Positions 34,401 through 48,296 of a DNA stretch of 64,000 nt are shown one piece after another; the first letter of the stretch is position 1, and each line of letters starts with the position of its first letter. Under the pieces are notes generated by a model that made no database searches, was not told where the DNA came from, and was given only the letters and a program-made list of their open reading frames with translations. The DNA is from Nipponacmea schrenckii (Eukaryota; Mollusca; Gastropoda; Lottiidae): assembly GCA_030562195.1 (NCBI GenBank), contig JAUJPP010000012.1:8370001-8434000 (forward strand). Direction: 5' to 3'. Made by a program: the position numbers and the translations under genes.

Positions 34401-37400
34401 TTAATGTTACCTCTCATTTTATAACTTTAATACTTATTAGTAAGCATTTTTCTGTCATCCCACTTGAAGAGAAAAAGCAACCATTTTATATTGCTTCATT
34501 TATTTAGATAGTTATTTAGCCTACAATGTTCTGCCAAGTTTAGGTTAAGCTGCTTATAAAGTATATATGGTGTTAAACTAATTAAAATTGAGTTACAATT
34601 TCGGTATATATTTGTCTCCATTGTAATCTATACATAGCTTTCTTCACTGTTCTATTCAAATGACGTGAATTTTAACCAATCTTGTAGGAAACATGTTTCT
34701 TGAGGTTTCTAGGTTTTTTGGCTCTATGATGAATAATCGTACAAGATGAAAAAAAACCTGCGATGAAATACGCATATTTGGTGATGTATCAAAGTTAAAA
34801 GAGACGTGAACGAATAATTTTTATAAAGATTGAAATTTGAGCAAATTATCAATTTTATCCCATAATCATGAAGCACCAACTGGTAGAAACATAGTGTTTT
34901 GATAGCTAAGTACAGACACGGATAAGATTTTCAAGCTTGCAAAAAGAAATCTGAAGTTAATAATAATTTACCACCAACAATGTAGCGACCTTGACGGTTA
35001 TACCTAGTGCAAAGACGCATAGAGATTGGTGGGGCGGTGTAAGTTTGCAATTCCGTCCCGGTATTTCCAAAATGAAACAAATATAATATTCACCACATTT
35101 TTATGGTGAGGGTTGATTGGGGTTGTTGTAGTTGCTTCATTTGAAGAAAATGCCCATTTCAAGAAATGTATCTGAATAAATTATTTTAAGGACGTTTTGA
35201 TTTTGGAATCTGGTGAGCTCAATTTGAAATTTTTACTTTAAACTATGATTTAATCGTTGAGAAACTCTAAGACACAAATTTTATAGGGTAATTTAATAAT
35301 GACGATGACCAAAGCAGCACAGACGTTTGTACAATGTACTTAGATAATATTGTAAGACCCTTACGTTAAAGATGATAATAATTAGGTCATATTTGCAACT
35401 GCGCTTATATGTATAGATTTGTAAATAACAAGATGGCTCTCTTTCTGACATATACCCTCTGTTTTTTATTTTGGGTTTCTTACATATCTTCAAATAGCAA
35501 ACAGCTACAGAATCTTTGTTTTATATTTAGAAATCTAATTCTGCATCATGATACAACCGGAAGTTCGTTTGAGTGTAATGAGTGACAGATTGAATGAGAA
35601 GATTTCTCAAATATCGAAATTGTAGACTCGAATGTCGAGCTATATTGCAAGTAAAGTTACACAACATTGGCTGGAAAAACAAGTGTAAAATTTTAAACAT
35701 GTGGAAGGGGAAAGTTACGGAATGTTGGGATATTGTTTAAATAATGACTCCACCCACCACCAGGGGTCGTGATTCACTGAGACCATTCAGTACTTTTTAC
35801 TATGTTTTAAACGGCTGCACACAAGAAACACAAACTAAATGCTTCTTTTATAAATATAGAAAAATGTATATATTTGTATTACGGCACGTGATGGGGAGTT
35901 CATCCAAGGACTTTTTCTTAACTTCTCGACAGAAGAGTCGGATACATAAATATACATTACGTTCATATCTCTTTTATTTTAGGTTATGAAAAATTAAAAA
36001 CAGCTACCATCTCAGTTTGAAATCAAATTGCCCAACACCCTGTCTTTGTCAGTATTTTAGTAGAAATATACGGAAGTTTTATGTTGCAAGACCTTGAACC
36101 TTCAAATTGAGCTTTGTGTAGAACTTGGCTGAGGCACAAACGGTTGAAATAATAAATTGATGAGAAAACTTACTAAAATTTATGATAGTATTTATGAAAA
36201 ATAATTTGTAAAAAGATATTTATTCCTTTCATAATAAAACAGTACTATTAAAACCTACGATTGCCCGCTACATCAGTTTTTTATGCCTATCTTTTTGGAT
36301 GTTAGTATATTTCATCTCAGTGTAGTCAAGTCAACCTTTGTCAGCAGACGAGTTGCACTTTGTTTCTGGGCAAGTAATGAGTTCATCTTCCGGTATTAAT
36401 AGTGGCGTTTTGGCTAGCTGGGTTGGTATTCAATCATAATTTGGCATTTTGATAATTTATGCTTTATTTTTACATTATCATGTTTAGATGATTAAGTAAT
36501 GATTATATAGAAACTGCATTGAATACCTCAATACCATCTTAATATTTCGTGATCTATCTTGACTAAAAATGACAACCATTTTTTATTTGCATTCCCTTTC
36601 TTCAAACAAGGGTTGAGAAAAAACAACTTAAGTGAAATTATGCAATTGGTAACATTGTACGAAATACAGCATTACAATCAATTTGTCACCTTAACATGTT
36701 ACCGTGCGCTGGTATAAGAAGTACGGATTATGTTGAACACACAATAGAAAGAAAGCTTATCTTGAACCATTTATATTATGATAGCGTCAAGTGGATGTTT
36801 TGCCTAGCAAACTGGTTGTATTGTTGACGGTGGGGTTAGTAAGGACAATTTAACTATTATTAACCCTGTTCATTCAATCTACCTAAAGTATCCTTTTACA
36901 TTAAAGTTACACTGACTGTGATATATAGTCAAGTTTCCTGATACTCTAATGATTTATAAATCATATCTGTCAGGTTCTCCCTCTTCCAAATGATGATATT
37001 TCAAGATAGATTCCCATTTCTGTTGAAATTTTGCTAGAAAAAAGGTTACATACCATCCACCCCGATCCGCTAAAATCTTAATTTTCTTCGACTATAGTTT
37101 TGAAAACATGAATATATCTCTTTTCATCAACAACATAATAGAGATAGGATAATATTTTGGCAATCATTAAGAATGCATCTCATTGTTTATTCCATTGTTT
37201 GCATTTGAATTTTAAAAAAAACATAAGCAATTGACAGCAGTAAGTAAATAAATTGGTTGATGTGAACAAAATAATTAAAAAAACACCTTTTACTTATCAG
37301 ATGTGTGTCCAGAATATTGCAATGAGAGGGATATAGGGAATACTCTCTTCATCAAATTCTAGTCCAAATCCTCGGGGTTCCACAATAAATCAAAAAGGCC

Positions 37401-40035
37401 TTTTCTCACTTGTAGTTTTCTTTGTTTATCGTTCTTAAGTGGATAATAGATATATAATATTATTTGTGAATATACTCTTTTACTCTACTCCTTTCCATTC
37501 TGGTCAGATAATTCAATATGAATCCGAAATATAGTAGAATATACGATGCTTAAAGTTTATCTCAAAGTAAGATTTTGTAGGTTAATTTCATTATGAATAT
37601 GGGTCATGTTTTAAGTTTCAACATATTTTGCTACTTACTGATGTAATCACGTTTTATTGTTAATTGTCAAGATGATAATAACACTTATTAGACTAATAGA
37701 AGACTTAAAGAAAATGGCACTTTACCCACGACATCTGTAGTAAAAAATTAGCAAAAATTCCTAACATGTTTTTCGAAATTCTGAAAAGCACATTTGTTTC
37801 TAGAATACTTTTTTATCGCCACTTCTATATGGTCGATTTTTTACAACAAGTACATTTTCGAAAAATATTATATTTAGGGTGTTCATCTATAGATCAAATT
37901 TTACAGATCCTTTGAAGCCAAAGTATTTCAACGTCACCGAAGTATTTTGTCTTCTTGTAAACAGTCACCTACTTCATCGACTGGAAATAAGTGGGGTTTT
38001 CATGTTATACTTTGATTAACAAGTTACTGATCTTGTTCGAGATGAATTCCCTTTGGAAAAGTTATGCATAATTGTAATAGAAGCCAGTCTTTCTTTTATT
38101 GATGGTGAAATTATCTAGTGCTATCTGTAATTGTAGATTGAATACATTCTTTGAATAAAATCTTACTTTAGGTCTGAGTTTAGTGTGAATCTTTATATTT
38201 ATTCACTATTTTTAGTAACATTACTTACATTCGTCTTTGAGAATCGATACTTTAAGTAGCTGAAAACAACCAGAAATTTTACGTGCATGACAAGCAACAG
38301 GAAACATTAGTTTAAAAAAGGGAGTTTAAATTTCTAATCATGAATTTTTTTCAGGCATATCGACGATATCAAAAATTCTTCTTCTGCATCAACGAATTGC
38401 CTGTATATAGTTACTTACTCTTATAATACTCTTTAATCTTACTGTTATTCTTAATGATAAGTTTTTGTATTAAGCATACAAACAGCTGCATACATACAAC
38501 AAATACACTAAGTGCTTGATGGTTGCAAGCACCTAAATAATCATGGTAATTCTTGGACCATCAGGATGTGATTACCAGAAGTATACAATTGAACTTTTTC
38601 TCAGGGTTCCGTACGGACATTTTGGATCGGATAGCAAGGCAGATTGTGCTTTCGATCATGCACGTTAAAGATGACAGTGAGGGTTGTATCTTGTCAGAAT
38701 GTTATTTAAACATAGAAATTTATTAACGTTATTTTCTTACACCCAATAACCCCCTTAACTGACTGCATGTGAATGAGTTATTGGTCACATAGTGACACGA
38801 TATATCATTCTGCATCACAGGTGCATTCATGGGATTATGTCGCGGTGAGTCCACGGGAACCGATCACCGCCAGTCTTTCAATGCAGAACAATGCAATCGT
38901 CCAGAAACCATTAAATTTTCTAAGGACTCTTTTATAGTGTTATGCTAAAGCATGTTGACCCATTTAAAAAAAAAACTTCATTTGGTCTGGTTAGAATAAT
39001 TCTTGATACGACGTTAAAGATCGAGTTCAAAACATTTGCTGTCAAAATGCTCGGAATCTAATTTTAAAAAACTTCTTTAAATCCTTCGCTCTCGAACGAA
39101 TGGTATCGCTGTTCGCGGCTTCGTGGACTCGAAGTGGAAAAAATTCAACCGTTATTTCCTTAAACGCTAAAACTATTTAAAAGTTTACGAATTTAAAAGT
39201 TTACGAAAACGTTTTAACTTTAAAAAGCCAAAGACAATAAACATAGTTAAAATCATAATTAACAATTAGTACGTACCTTTTTTAATCAACCCTTTTAAAA
39301 CAATTTCAGTTTGATCTAATAGATACACATTTTATAAATATTTTTAGGTATAATTTACGTTCTTTTTAACAATGACAATTTCGCGCATTGTCCCTTTGAG
39401 TTACAAAAAAAATCGTTTAAGGATAGTCTTTATTGTGTAAGGATGTTTCGGATTCACAAAATTTGGAACATTATTCTAAGATTGCCTAATGAATAAACGC
39501 CCCGAGTCTGTTGTTCAACTATTATCTTATTTAACCGCATAAAGGACAAGATAATTACTTCTAGGTGACTATCTTTAAACTTTTACTAGATCCCCTATTG
39601 CTACCGTAACCAATACGCTGCAGGAGATTCTCTATCCAGAAAGCTTTGATGATATTGCTGACCTCCTGGTGTAAATGTTTAAAAACTCGTCTTGTTCTTG
39701 AAGTTGTCTTTTTTGGAAAAATTAAAACGTATCCTTATAAATCATGTTGTTACTCAACGTTTAACGCTGCACGATCTGACAGCTTCCTTTTTTATTTTAA
39801 CCTTTGCACCAAAAGCACACTGTAACAGATTTATTTGCAAAGCTATTTGGTACCGTTGAAACATCCATTTTGTAAACCAGAACGATTTTGGAAATCTGAA
39901 ATATAGACTGCTATCGATTGTGGTATGGACTTTCTTCTAAACTGTTCAAAGAATTCGCAATCAATAATATAATGAACAATAAAAGATAAATCAATATAAA
40001 TAATCACAAATAACACATATTGGCATTTAGTGCTG
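28447..40035 (+). other. Long non-coding stretch, probable intron
   Basis: More than 11 kb without a supported exon or large repeat on either strand. Small features: C run at about 34073-34084; GTGCACGTTAAAGAT-like word at about 38660 and GTGCACATTAAAGACC at about 56823, a word that recurs in molluscan DNA. If the two first exons belong to one gene, this is its first intron and may hold enhancers; that cannot be seen from one sequence. Confidence 0.4.
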
Positions 40036-40039
40036 TAAA

Positions 40040-40710
40040 TCACAATCGATGTTACGATAATATTGTGTTTTAATTTGATATTGGTGTTTAAAATTGTGGT
40101 AATTATTATAATGTGTCATTGGGATAATAATAATAATGAATTTACTTGGGTAAATAATGAATAATAAAATGTGGCTATCAATATGCTTACGTATCACAGT
40201 GGTATCATTATCAAGTTTTATCCTGTGATTAATATTGTGTATCATTGTGCGTCTTTCTCGTATTCATTATGGTAATTATTATAACATTGATCTGTTATAC
40301 TACTCAGTTTGTGATATTTATATGTGTTTATTCATTGTGATAATCATTAAAATATATCATTGTGATAATTATTAAAATATATCATTTTGATAATTATTAA
40401 AGTATGTCATTGTGATGATAATTATGTAGTATTATTGTGATAATTATTATGTAGTATTATTGTGATAATTATTACAAGGTATCATTGTAATGATAATAAT
40501 AAAATATTATTGTATATATTATTATGTAGTATTATTGTGATAATTATTACAAGGTACCATTGTAATGATAATAATATAATATTATTGTATTAATTATTAT
40601 GTTCTATTATTGTGATAATAATTACAAGGTATCATTGTAATGATAATAATATAACATTATTGTATTAATTATTATAATGTGTTATTGTGATAATTTTTAT
40701 GTAGTATTTT
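40040..40710 (+). repeat. AT-rich tandem array of 25-bp units
   Basis: From about 40330 the sequence breaks cleanly into 25-mers of the kind GTAGTATTATTGTGATAATT+ATTAT and AAGGTATCATTGTAATGATA+ATAAT. Four unit types alternate, so a 100-bp higher period is visible between about 40430 and 40680. The part from 40040 to 40330 is a more decayed version. Confidence 0.8.
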
Positions 40711-43700
40711 ATGTTCATCCTTTAAAATGAATTACATGTATTGCAATATTTTAAAAGTGATAATTGTAAAGAATTAATGAACGGATTAGTGACATCATTT
40801 TGTATTTAAACGTTATTTAATGTCGCATTGTAATTATTTAGGTTATTTTCAAAACTAAATAAAATTAACAGATTAAACTTTTGCAGCATGTGAAACATTT
40901 ATCAATAATTGTTATCTTTATTAGCAGAATTATCTCTTATCTTATCATTATTATAATACTAAGTATACGATAGCTTATAGACACCTTATCTAATTGATAG
41001 CCTATCGTAATATTTCTGTAAGGTACATTCTGGTATTTTCCCTTTTAATTTGTTTACCCCGATATGTAATTATAATCCAAATGGAATAGCTGGCTGCCAG
41101 GTCGTCTGGATTGAAAGAATTTGCGCAAATACCAAATATATACAAGATATATAATTTGGTTTCGTGAAAAACCACAAAGAACATGTTATTATATTTGAAT
41201 GAAAACATGTTTTTGTGTATATTATATTTTGTAAAGTAGGCCCAATGATTCTCTAGAATAAAAAAGAAGAGTAATAATGAAAGGACATGCTTGGAAATAC
41301 GACAAAAGAAAAAACAAATTATAAGGCTACATCTTCTAACAAGTTCTAACAACAGGCTAGGTTTCTTAAACGTGATTTTAACGCATTTTTATGTGGATTA
41401 TTTTAGTTATGGTATTTCCTTGTACATTTATTTCTAAGTTTTCCTTTGGTATTATTTTAATGTTACATAGTTATTTATTCTTAATTTGATGAAGAAATTC
41501 AAGTTTAATTGCGATTGGGTCATTCTGCCACTTATTTTATTTCGATTTTAAACTCTTGAAATCTGAAATGATGACATTCATTGTTTTAAAATGTAATTTA
41601 ATATATTACTTGCTCTGATATGGTCATTCTCCTTACTTATTTTTAAATTTTGTTGTTTTATTTTTTGGTTTTTTTTGGAAAAAAAAAATCTGGAAGAACA
41701 TTTATCTCATAGTTATGTCAAAAAGAAGATCTATCAGATGTGATTTGTTAAGAATTAGGCATTATGTTTGGTTTATCGGTTGGTTTGTACCGCCCTTTTC
41801 TCCAACATTTCACCACTCAGTAAGAATAAATTACCTTTTGTAATATAGTTGTTGACAGCTTAACTTGATTTACGAGCTTGGTTTTTTTCGATTCGTCTAT
41901 TTCCAATCTGAAAATAAATTAACGTTTTGAAATGTTACAGTGTGTCATCCAAGAGTTTTTTTTAAAATCTAATTATCAATATTTCATGTTGTCTTTATAA
42001 AAAATATTCTTGGTTTTCCGCCAAATTCAATCATGAAAAAAAACTACGAATCTTCTAAGAATTTGATATTATCCTGCGTACGCCCTGACCCCTTGATGTG
42101 GTATGCAAGTTTTTCATTTAAACTAGTCCCGTTTCACATCTTCTAATACGACCATAGAAATTCTTGAGCTGTCAGGCGTTAGTTACTTAAAAGATGGGTT
42201 ATTTTTACCAGCTGTTTAGCACTATGGCTTCTATTAGAAAAAATCATGCACTGTCCAGCAATCCACTGAAAAGGACATATTGTTGACCGTGTATCAACTA
42301 TACAACCACATATAGTATCGAGCATACTCGTTAATAGTAATACAATTTCGTTATTCTAAGTCCTTTGTTTGAATATTCAATATCTGTTCTGTTAATACAG
42401 ATATTGTAAATATGACTGGTTTAAGTCTTTTTAGACTTGTTTTATGCTTTCTTATTACCTTAATAGCCAACGTTTAGTCCTTACTGCAGTGGACCTACAC
42501 TAGATTATTGTTGTCTGATATAAGAGTTATGTCCCTTTAATGGAATTCGAATAGAAATGATTTGTTTTTAATTGCACTATGATCAGAAATTATTAACTAT
42601 ACTATAGATTGTTCTTATTCCTATATATTACAATGACAGTATCTACAATTTGTGTAATAATTTCAATACTATATGAAACTTTACCCAACCGATACGTGCA
42701 TCATCTCTATTCAATACAGAATATGTTAACTGATCAATTAGATTGTTTGATTACTTTAGCAGATCGAACTCATATGACCCCTTAAAGGTCATCCTTTCTT
42801 TACAATGCATTGATTAAACTTACAGTATTTGATAGAAAATCTTTGCAAAAGTGAACATATTTTTTGTACCCATTATTCAATTTATTGTAGACATGATCAT
42901 CAATAATCCATATTTTCTTATTACACATGGGGAGACTAAATAGCACTGGCGCTTCAAAGAGTTGTTTACTTAGCATTACTGGATATTTTAGATCTCTAAT
43001 GGTCATTCCAGGGAGTTGTTTAAAGCTTGAAATCCCTTCAAATCACTTCATCTACAGAAAGTTCGTTCAGGTTGAAATATAATCTAAACTACCGGACTAT
43101 TAAGATTAGATTGGAATTGAGAACTATCACTCGATTAGCATCTTTAGAAAGTAGAATAGCTACTGCCATTTCGGGGTCATGTCAGTCCACTTAACTGTTA
43201 TAATCATTTACAAACTAATATAAACATACGAAGAAACTGGAAAATCCACAAGAATAATAGATGATCTTTCAACTAAATTATATTCTACATAGTTCTCAGG
43301 CTACTTAAATAAATTGGACTTAACTATTTTTAGACTCCATGCTTTATAAACCACAATTCGAATAATTACAACATCTTTGTAAAAATTTAGTGTTCGTGAT
43401 GAATATGAACAAATGTGGTTTAAGATAGCACAGCAATTTCAATTTTTGGGCATCAATACAAATATTATAATTCAATAAAAATTCACTAATGATGCCAAAT
43501 ATAAGATTTTCAGTCACAAAAATGGAATTTTTTCAGCACAATGCATTACATTATATTATGAGGTCATTTTCTAGTTAAATAAATATGGTTCGGTTCATAA
43601 CGTCACCTTGATTCACCCCGTCAAAACAGTTCTCTATTTTATCATCAATATTTATCTTAAATATTTATATGATGTACGGTGAGTTTAATAAGGTTATATT

Positions 43701-46640
43701 AAACAAATAACAGATACAAGTAATTACATTAGATTAAATAAATATTTAATATACCGAAAAGATAAGGTAAAAAGATATTTTCTTTTAAAATTTTGTGTGG
43801 TGTTGTTTATTTACAAAAAATAAACTGTGATGCTATAGTTCTTCGTGTTACTGTATATAGTGAAGGCAATGATTTGAAATAAAATTGAAATGGTTATGAC
43901 ATATTACCCAAATTTTGGTCTAAGTTGTAGGTATTTCTTACAATCTGTATTTCGTATTTTGTAGAGTGGTGATAGCAATTGATTTTGACAATCCAAAAAA
44001 CATCTAGTGTTGGCCTGGGTAATATCATTTGTATCATTGAATATGCAATATCGAGGTAATTAATATGTAAAGTGTTGATATTTAGTAAATACAATATACA
44101 AATTGTAAATATAGCTCTAACAATAATAAAAAAGCATTGATTATATCTGGCAATATATTACTTAGTTTATTAAGAATATAGATATTTGTAAATTGAAGGT
44201 GGTCTTAAGTAAATAATAGTCTAGAAATGTAAATAGTATTAAAGCATTTTGATCTGTTTGATGTCTTTATACCAACTTTTCTACTATTGTCAATAATACA
44301 GCCTGTATTGAGTGCCATTTAAGCGAGCGACTTCTGCCTTTCACGCCAAGTTAACATTAAATGCAAACAATTTAGTTGATACACCGGGTAAAAATCAACA
44401 TTTGCCGTATGTCTTTTGTCGATCAATCTATTTATTTAATTGATTCTCTGCAGGTTTGGCCTTATATATTAAATATTTACACGCCATCTTCAGTTTACTT
44501 GTATTTTACTCCTGAATGCTACTGTGCTTTATAAAACACAAGTAATCATATAATACTGTTAAGAGGTTCCCGCCCCTTTCTCCGCCTTTAAAGCAGATGC
44601 TTAAATTATCAATTTCCAGAGAGAATGAAAACTATATTGTGTGTATTATAAAAAGAATATATATATATATATATTTTTTATTATTTGGCCAAATGATTGT
44701 ATATAAAAATATAAAGGTCTAAGAAGGTGAAATGATATTATTGATTTGTGAAAAAAATATTTTATTGATTTATCGTTTTTGACATGAACATTTTTTATTG
44801 ATAAATCTACTGTTAAATTAAAAGATTTTCCTGTCTATGATAAACAATTTTTGAATCCTTTCGTTACAAATTAAGAGGTTTTTAAAAAAAGTTTTAAGAA
44901 AGAGACATCTTTGTCCACGAACAATCCTATGCAGATTAGCGTTGTTATATTCTTTAAATTAATTTTTGCTCACATCAATATAATCATCGGCACAACTGCG
45001 GACAAAATATTATGTTCTTCTGGACTTAAATTATACAAAAAAAAGGCAATTTTATCCTCTCCTTTCTTATTCAAATAAATATTACGTCAAAAAGATAATA
45101 AGAGAATAAAGTGGGGAAAATTTAACTTCCCCCACCAGGCAGATATTTTCAAGCCAATTTGATACAAACATTGATACAAAAACAAGGATAAGATTAAATC
45201 TGACACTTTAAGTTAAAACAAATGTTTACAATATGTTGCTAGGCAATAATTAGTATATTTATGTAGAAAGTGGAATATAGTTTAGTATTTTAATAAGGTA
45301 TCTTTTCGTTTCTTAACATAATTACCGCCGAAACAAATGATTGTATGGGATAGAAGCATACAATGTCTCAAAATTGATAGGATGGCATGGGGAAAACGCT
45401 TCTCGTAAAAAATTCTTTTGATATCTTTTACAACCTGAAACAGATTTCCTTAAAACAAGGCCCACTTCAAACTTGTATACTTTTAAATTGCCCAAAAAGT
45501 TAGAATTTTTAAACTTGACCAAAATGAGTCTTTGTTCATCAGTATATCTGGCGTCAAAACTCTACCACACAACCATATTTAGTCCAATAAATCGCCACAT
45601 TGGTATAAGCAGTATTTTATTGACAAGACATTTGACATGAGATACAGAAACAAGGCAACAATATTGCTGACATATAACGCTTAATTCCTGTTTGGCTGCA
45701 AAGATTTTATCAAATGGACATTTAGATATTGTATAACCGTGCAAGCAAATGGTTAAAGAGATGAGCAGAAACATTGTCCAAATAGAAGGAAAATATTTAT
45801 TGTGCAATGTTAGCAAAAGCATGTATTTATTAATTTCATATAGGATACGGGAAATTTTAATTGGATCTGATATGAGATACTGTTTCTTTTTATTTTCTAC
45901 ACTTATTCTGAAGTGGTAGGGTTGGATTCTACATTGAAATTTGAAGGTTGTTATGTTCTAAAGAGTCGTGTGGTAAGGCGAATGTATGATATTGTTTTAG
46001 AAAGTAATGTTCATTTTCAGTTCTTTTTAATTGATAATAGCGATGTATTCTAATGATGCATTGGAAGGGTTACAATTGTCTTGTTCCTTGCAATTATGTG
46101 TAATGGACAGTATAGTAGACAATAATCTATAGAAAGGTTACATTTACAGCATAGGTCATCGGAAATATGCATTGTGTAAGTTCAGGTTACTCTTTGCATT
46201 TAGTTCATAAAATATTATTTGGGAGTCACTATACTGCAGTGAATACACAGTGTAGTAAGATTTGGGCCTTTTTTGGAAGCTGGATTCAACATTTCCATTC
46301 TTTAATGCCCGACGGGAAAAACGAATTTTCAAATATTGGAAGGATGAGAGTTTATAAATAACGTCTGTCTTTTTTTCGTAGGAGTCTATATTTAAATATT
46401 AGGAAGGTATTTACTACTTGATTTTGGAAATAATCACGATAATTGTTCCAGCGACATGCTTCGGCTTTGAGACAAGATGCCCATACCACAAAGGCAGCAT
46501 GTCCCGTGATAACAGTTTCCCCGTAGAATAGTTTGTGGTGTATTCTTAAAGTGCTAGAATTTCATGAGGTTTTCATTAACGTAAATCTATTTATCTATCT
46601 GACGTGAGCCCATTGGCAACAACGATTCAATGCAATATTT
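40711..46640. other. Long non-coding stretch
   Basis: No supported gene. Contains an (AT)n run at about 44660-44682. Open frames of 60-116 residues (e.g. 41002-41352 minus) have no domain content. Confidence 0.4.
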
Positions 46641-47474
46641 TCAATCTGTATCATTAGAATATTGGAGATGACGAAAGAATAGCGGACGATTCTGTCTTCC
46701 GTTTACATGGAGCCTAAATTTGACCTTTAGCCATGGAGAAATATTACTAATTAATTCCGTCTTGTATATTTTTCTTACCCAAAACGAATGATCAGAACAA
46801 GAACGCGGAATGATTTTAGCAGGTGTTCTGGTAGAAGAAGTTGTTAGTGCAGCTGATGGTCTAATAGAATAAGTTAGTGGCACCGCAGAAGGTCCAATAG
46901 AAGAAGTTGATGGGGCACCATTTTTTTCAGCAGATGAAGATGACGGTTAACTAGATGGTCCAAAAGAGCAAGCTGGTGGCGCTGCAGGTGGTCCATTCGA
47001 ATAGCCTGATGGTTCAGCAGATGGTTTAATAGAAGAACCTGATCACGCTAGAGGTGGTCCAAAAGAGGAAGTTGATGTCGCTGCAGGTGGTCCAATAGAA
47101 GAAGTTGATGGTCCACTTATTCGTCTGGTAGAAGAAGTTGGTAGCACAGGAAGTGGCCTGGTAGATGACATATTTGGTACAGTGGGTGGACTGGTAAACG
47201 TTGATGGAAATTCAAGCTGTCTTGTTGGAGAGGTTGATGATACAGTTGGTGGTGTGATAGAAGAAGGTGATGGTGCAGCAGATGCTCTAGTAAAAGACAT
47301 TGATGGTGATGTTGTCTCATCGGTTGTATGTGGACATGTGAAAAGTGCAATTGACTGTATGGCTGTAGGTTGCGAAGGTTGGATATCAGCCTTAACATTA
47401 GCCTTCCGTCGGTAAATCGGTCCTTTTTGTGTGACCAAATTCCTGTGGCCTGAAAGCCAATTATGTCTCTTCAA
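46641..47474 (-). pseudogene. Ser/Thr/Pro-rich repeat reading frame with two in-frame stops
   Basis: One minus-strand frame reads from about 47500 to 46641 with a consistent composition. The N-terminal part is basic (HYLKRHNWLSGHRNL, KGPIYRRKANVKADIQ). A long mucin-like tract follows, made of degenerate 10-12 residue repeats such as STSSIGPPAA, STSSFGPPLA and SSTRTPAK. The tail is more ordinary (SDHSFWVRKIYKTEL, WLKVKFRLHVNG). Only two stops break it: TGA at 47043-47045 and TAA at 46947-46949, with repeat text continuing in the same frame beyond each. On the DNA level the repeat is GGTCCAATAGAAGAAGTTGA in the plus direction. This looks like a recently broken gene or exon of a mucin-like or element-encoded protein; family unknown. 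An alternative is a non-coding minisatellite whose unit happens to be a multiple of three. Confidence 0.4.
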
Positions 47475-47499
47475 ATAGTGTGTTATGTGAATTGTGACC

Positions 47500-48290
47500 G
47501 TCCAAGATCAATGTGTTTCTGGTCAATTTTAACTTTATTGAATCCAACTATTCCACTGGTTGCTTGTGGTTTCTCAACATAAATCCATAGATCCATCTAT
47601 ACACGCCAGTTTCGCTCTATTGTTGAAAGGATGAGTTAAAGCTAACTTAAAATCTAACTAAATGACTATTATAATGATAATTATGTTGCTAGTTCGAGAT
47701 AGACGCCTAGTATGTACAATATTGGTTATACTTACAACATTGCAAACAAATCATAATCGATGTCAATAATAATTGAAAATGTTCGAAAAGGTTTTTGATG
47801 TCAAGAAAGGCTCATGAAATCAATGCGCATTATGCTCGTTTGGTTAGGCTCTGAAATATCTTTGAATGGCTTGAATCCCCATGGAGTAACCAATTCCTCA
47901 AATCCATGAGGCATGACAATTATTAATATTGTGAATAAAAGTATAATTTTGTAGAAAAAAGTCCACGTATTCATTTAATATTAAACAACCTGTAATCATC
48001 AAATGAATAGAATGAAAAGATTATCATTGAAGTAGAACAAGTTAGTATAATACACAATACAATACAGGCTGGTTGCTTAGAAATAATTTTTCTATTTAAG
48101 TTTCTCAGTATTATTTCTTCGCATTACCAGTCTAAGAAACAAGTCGGCAGAGTAAAGTCTGGGCTGATATGGTCAGTGAGTTTTATGGTTTTATAATAAC
48201 ATGATCAGCAATCAGTTGACTGACATCACTTTAATTGAATATTACGAAATTTGGACATATTTTATGTTAAGGCTCTTACATTATTTTCAT
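47500..48290. other. Intergenic stretch
   Basis: Nothing supported on either strand. Confidence 0.4.
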
Positions 48291-48296
48291 TATTTA

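Noticed and set aside
38840..38856. Tiny first exon, ATG plus five codons before GTGAGT, also phase 1
   Set aside because: Too short to tell from chance, and the upstream sequence shows no promoter-like change.
47182..47415. Plus-strand 77-residue and minus-strand 93-residue frames over the mucin-like region
   Set aside because: Shadows of the repeat in other frames; the frame running through 46641-47500 has the consistent composition.
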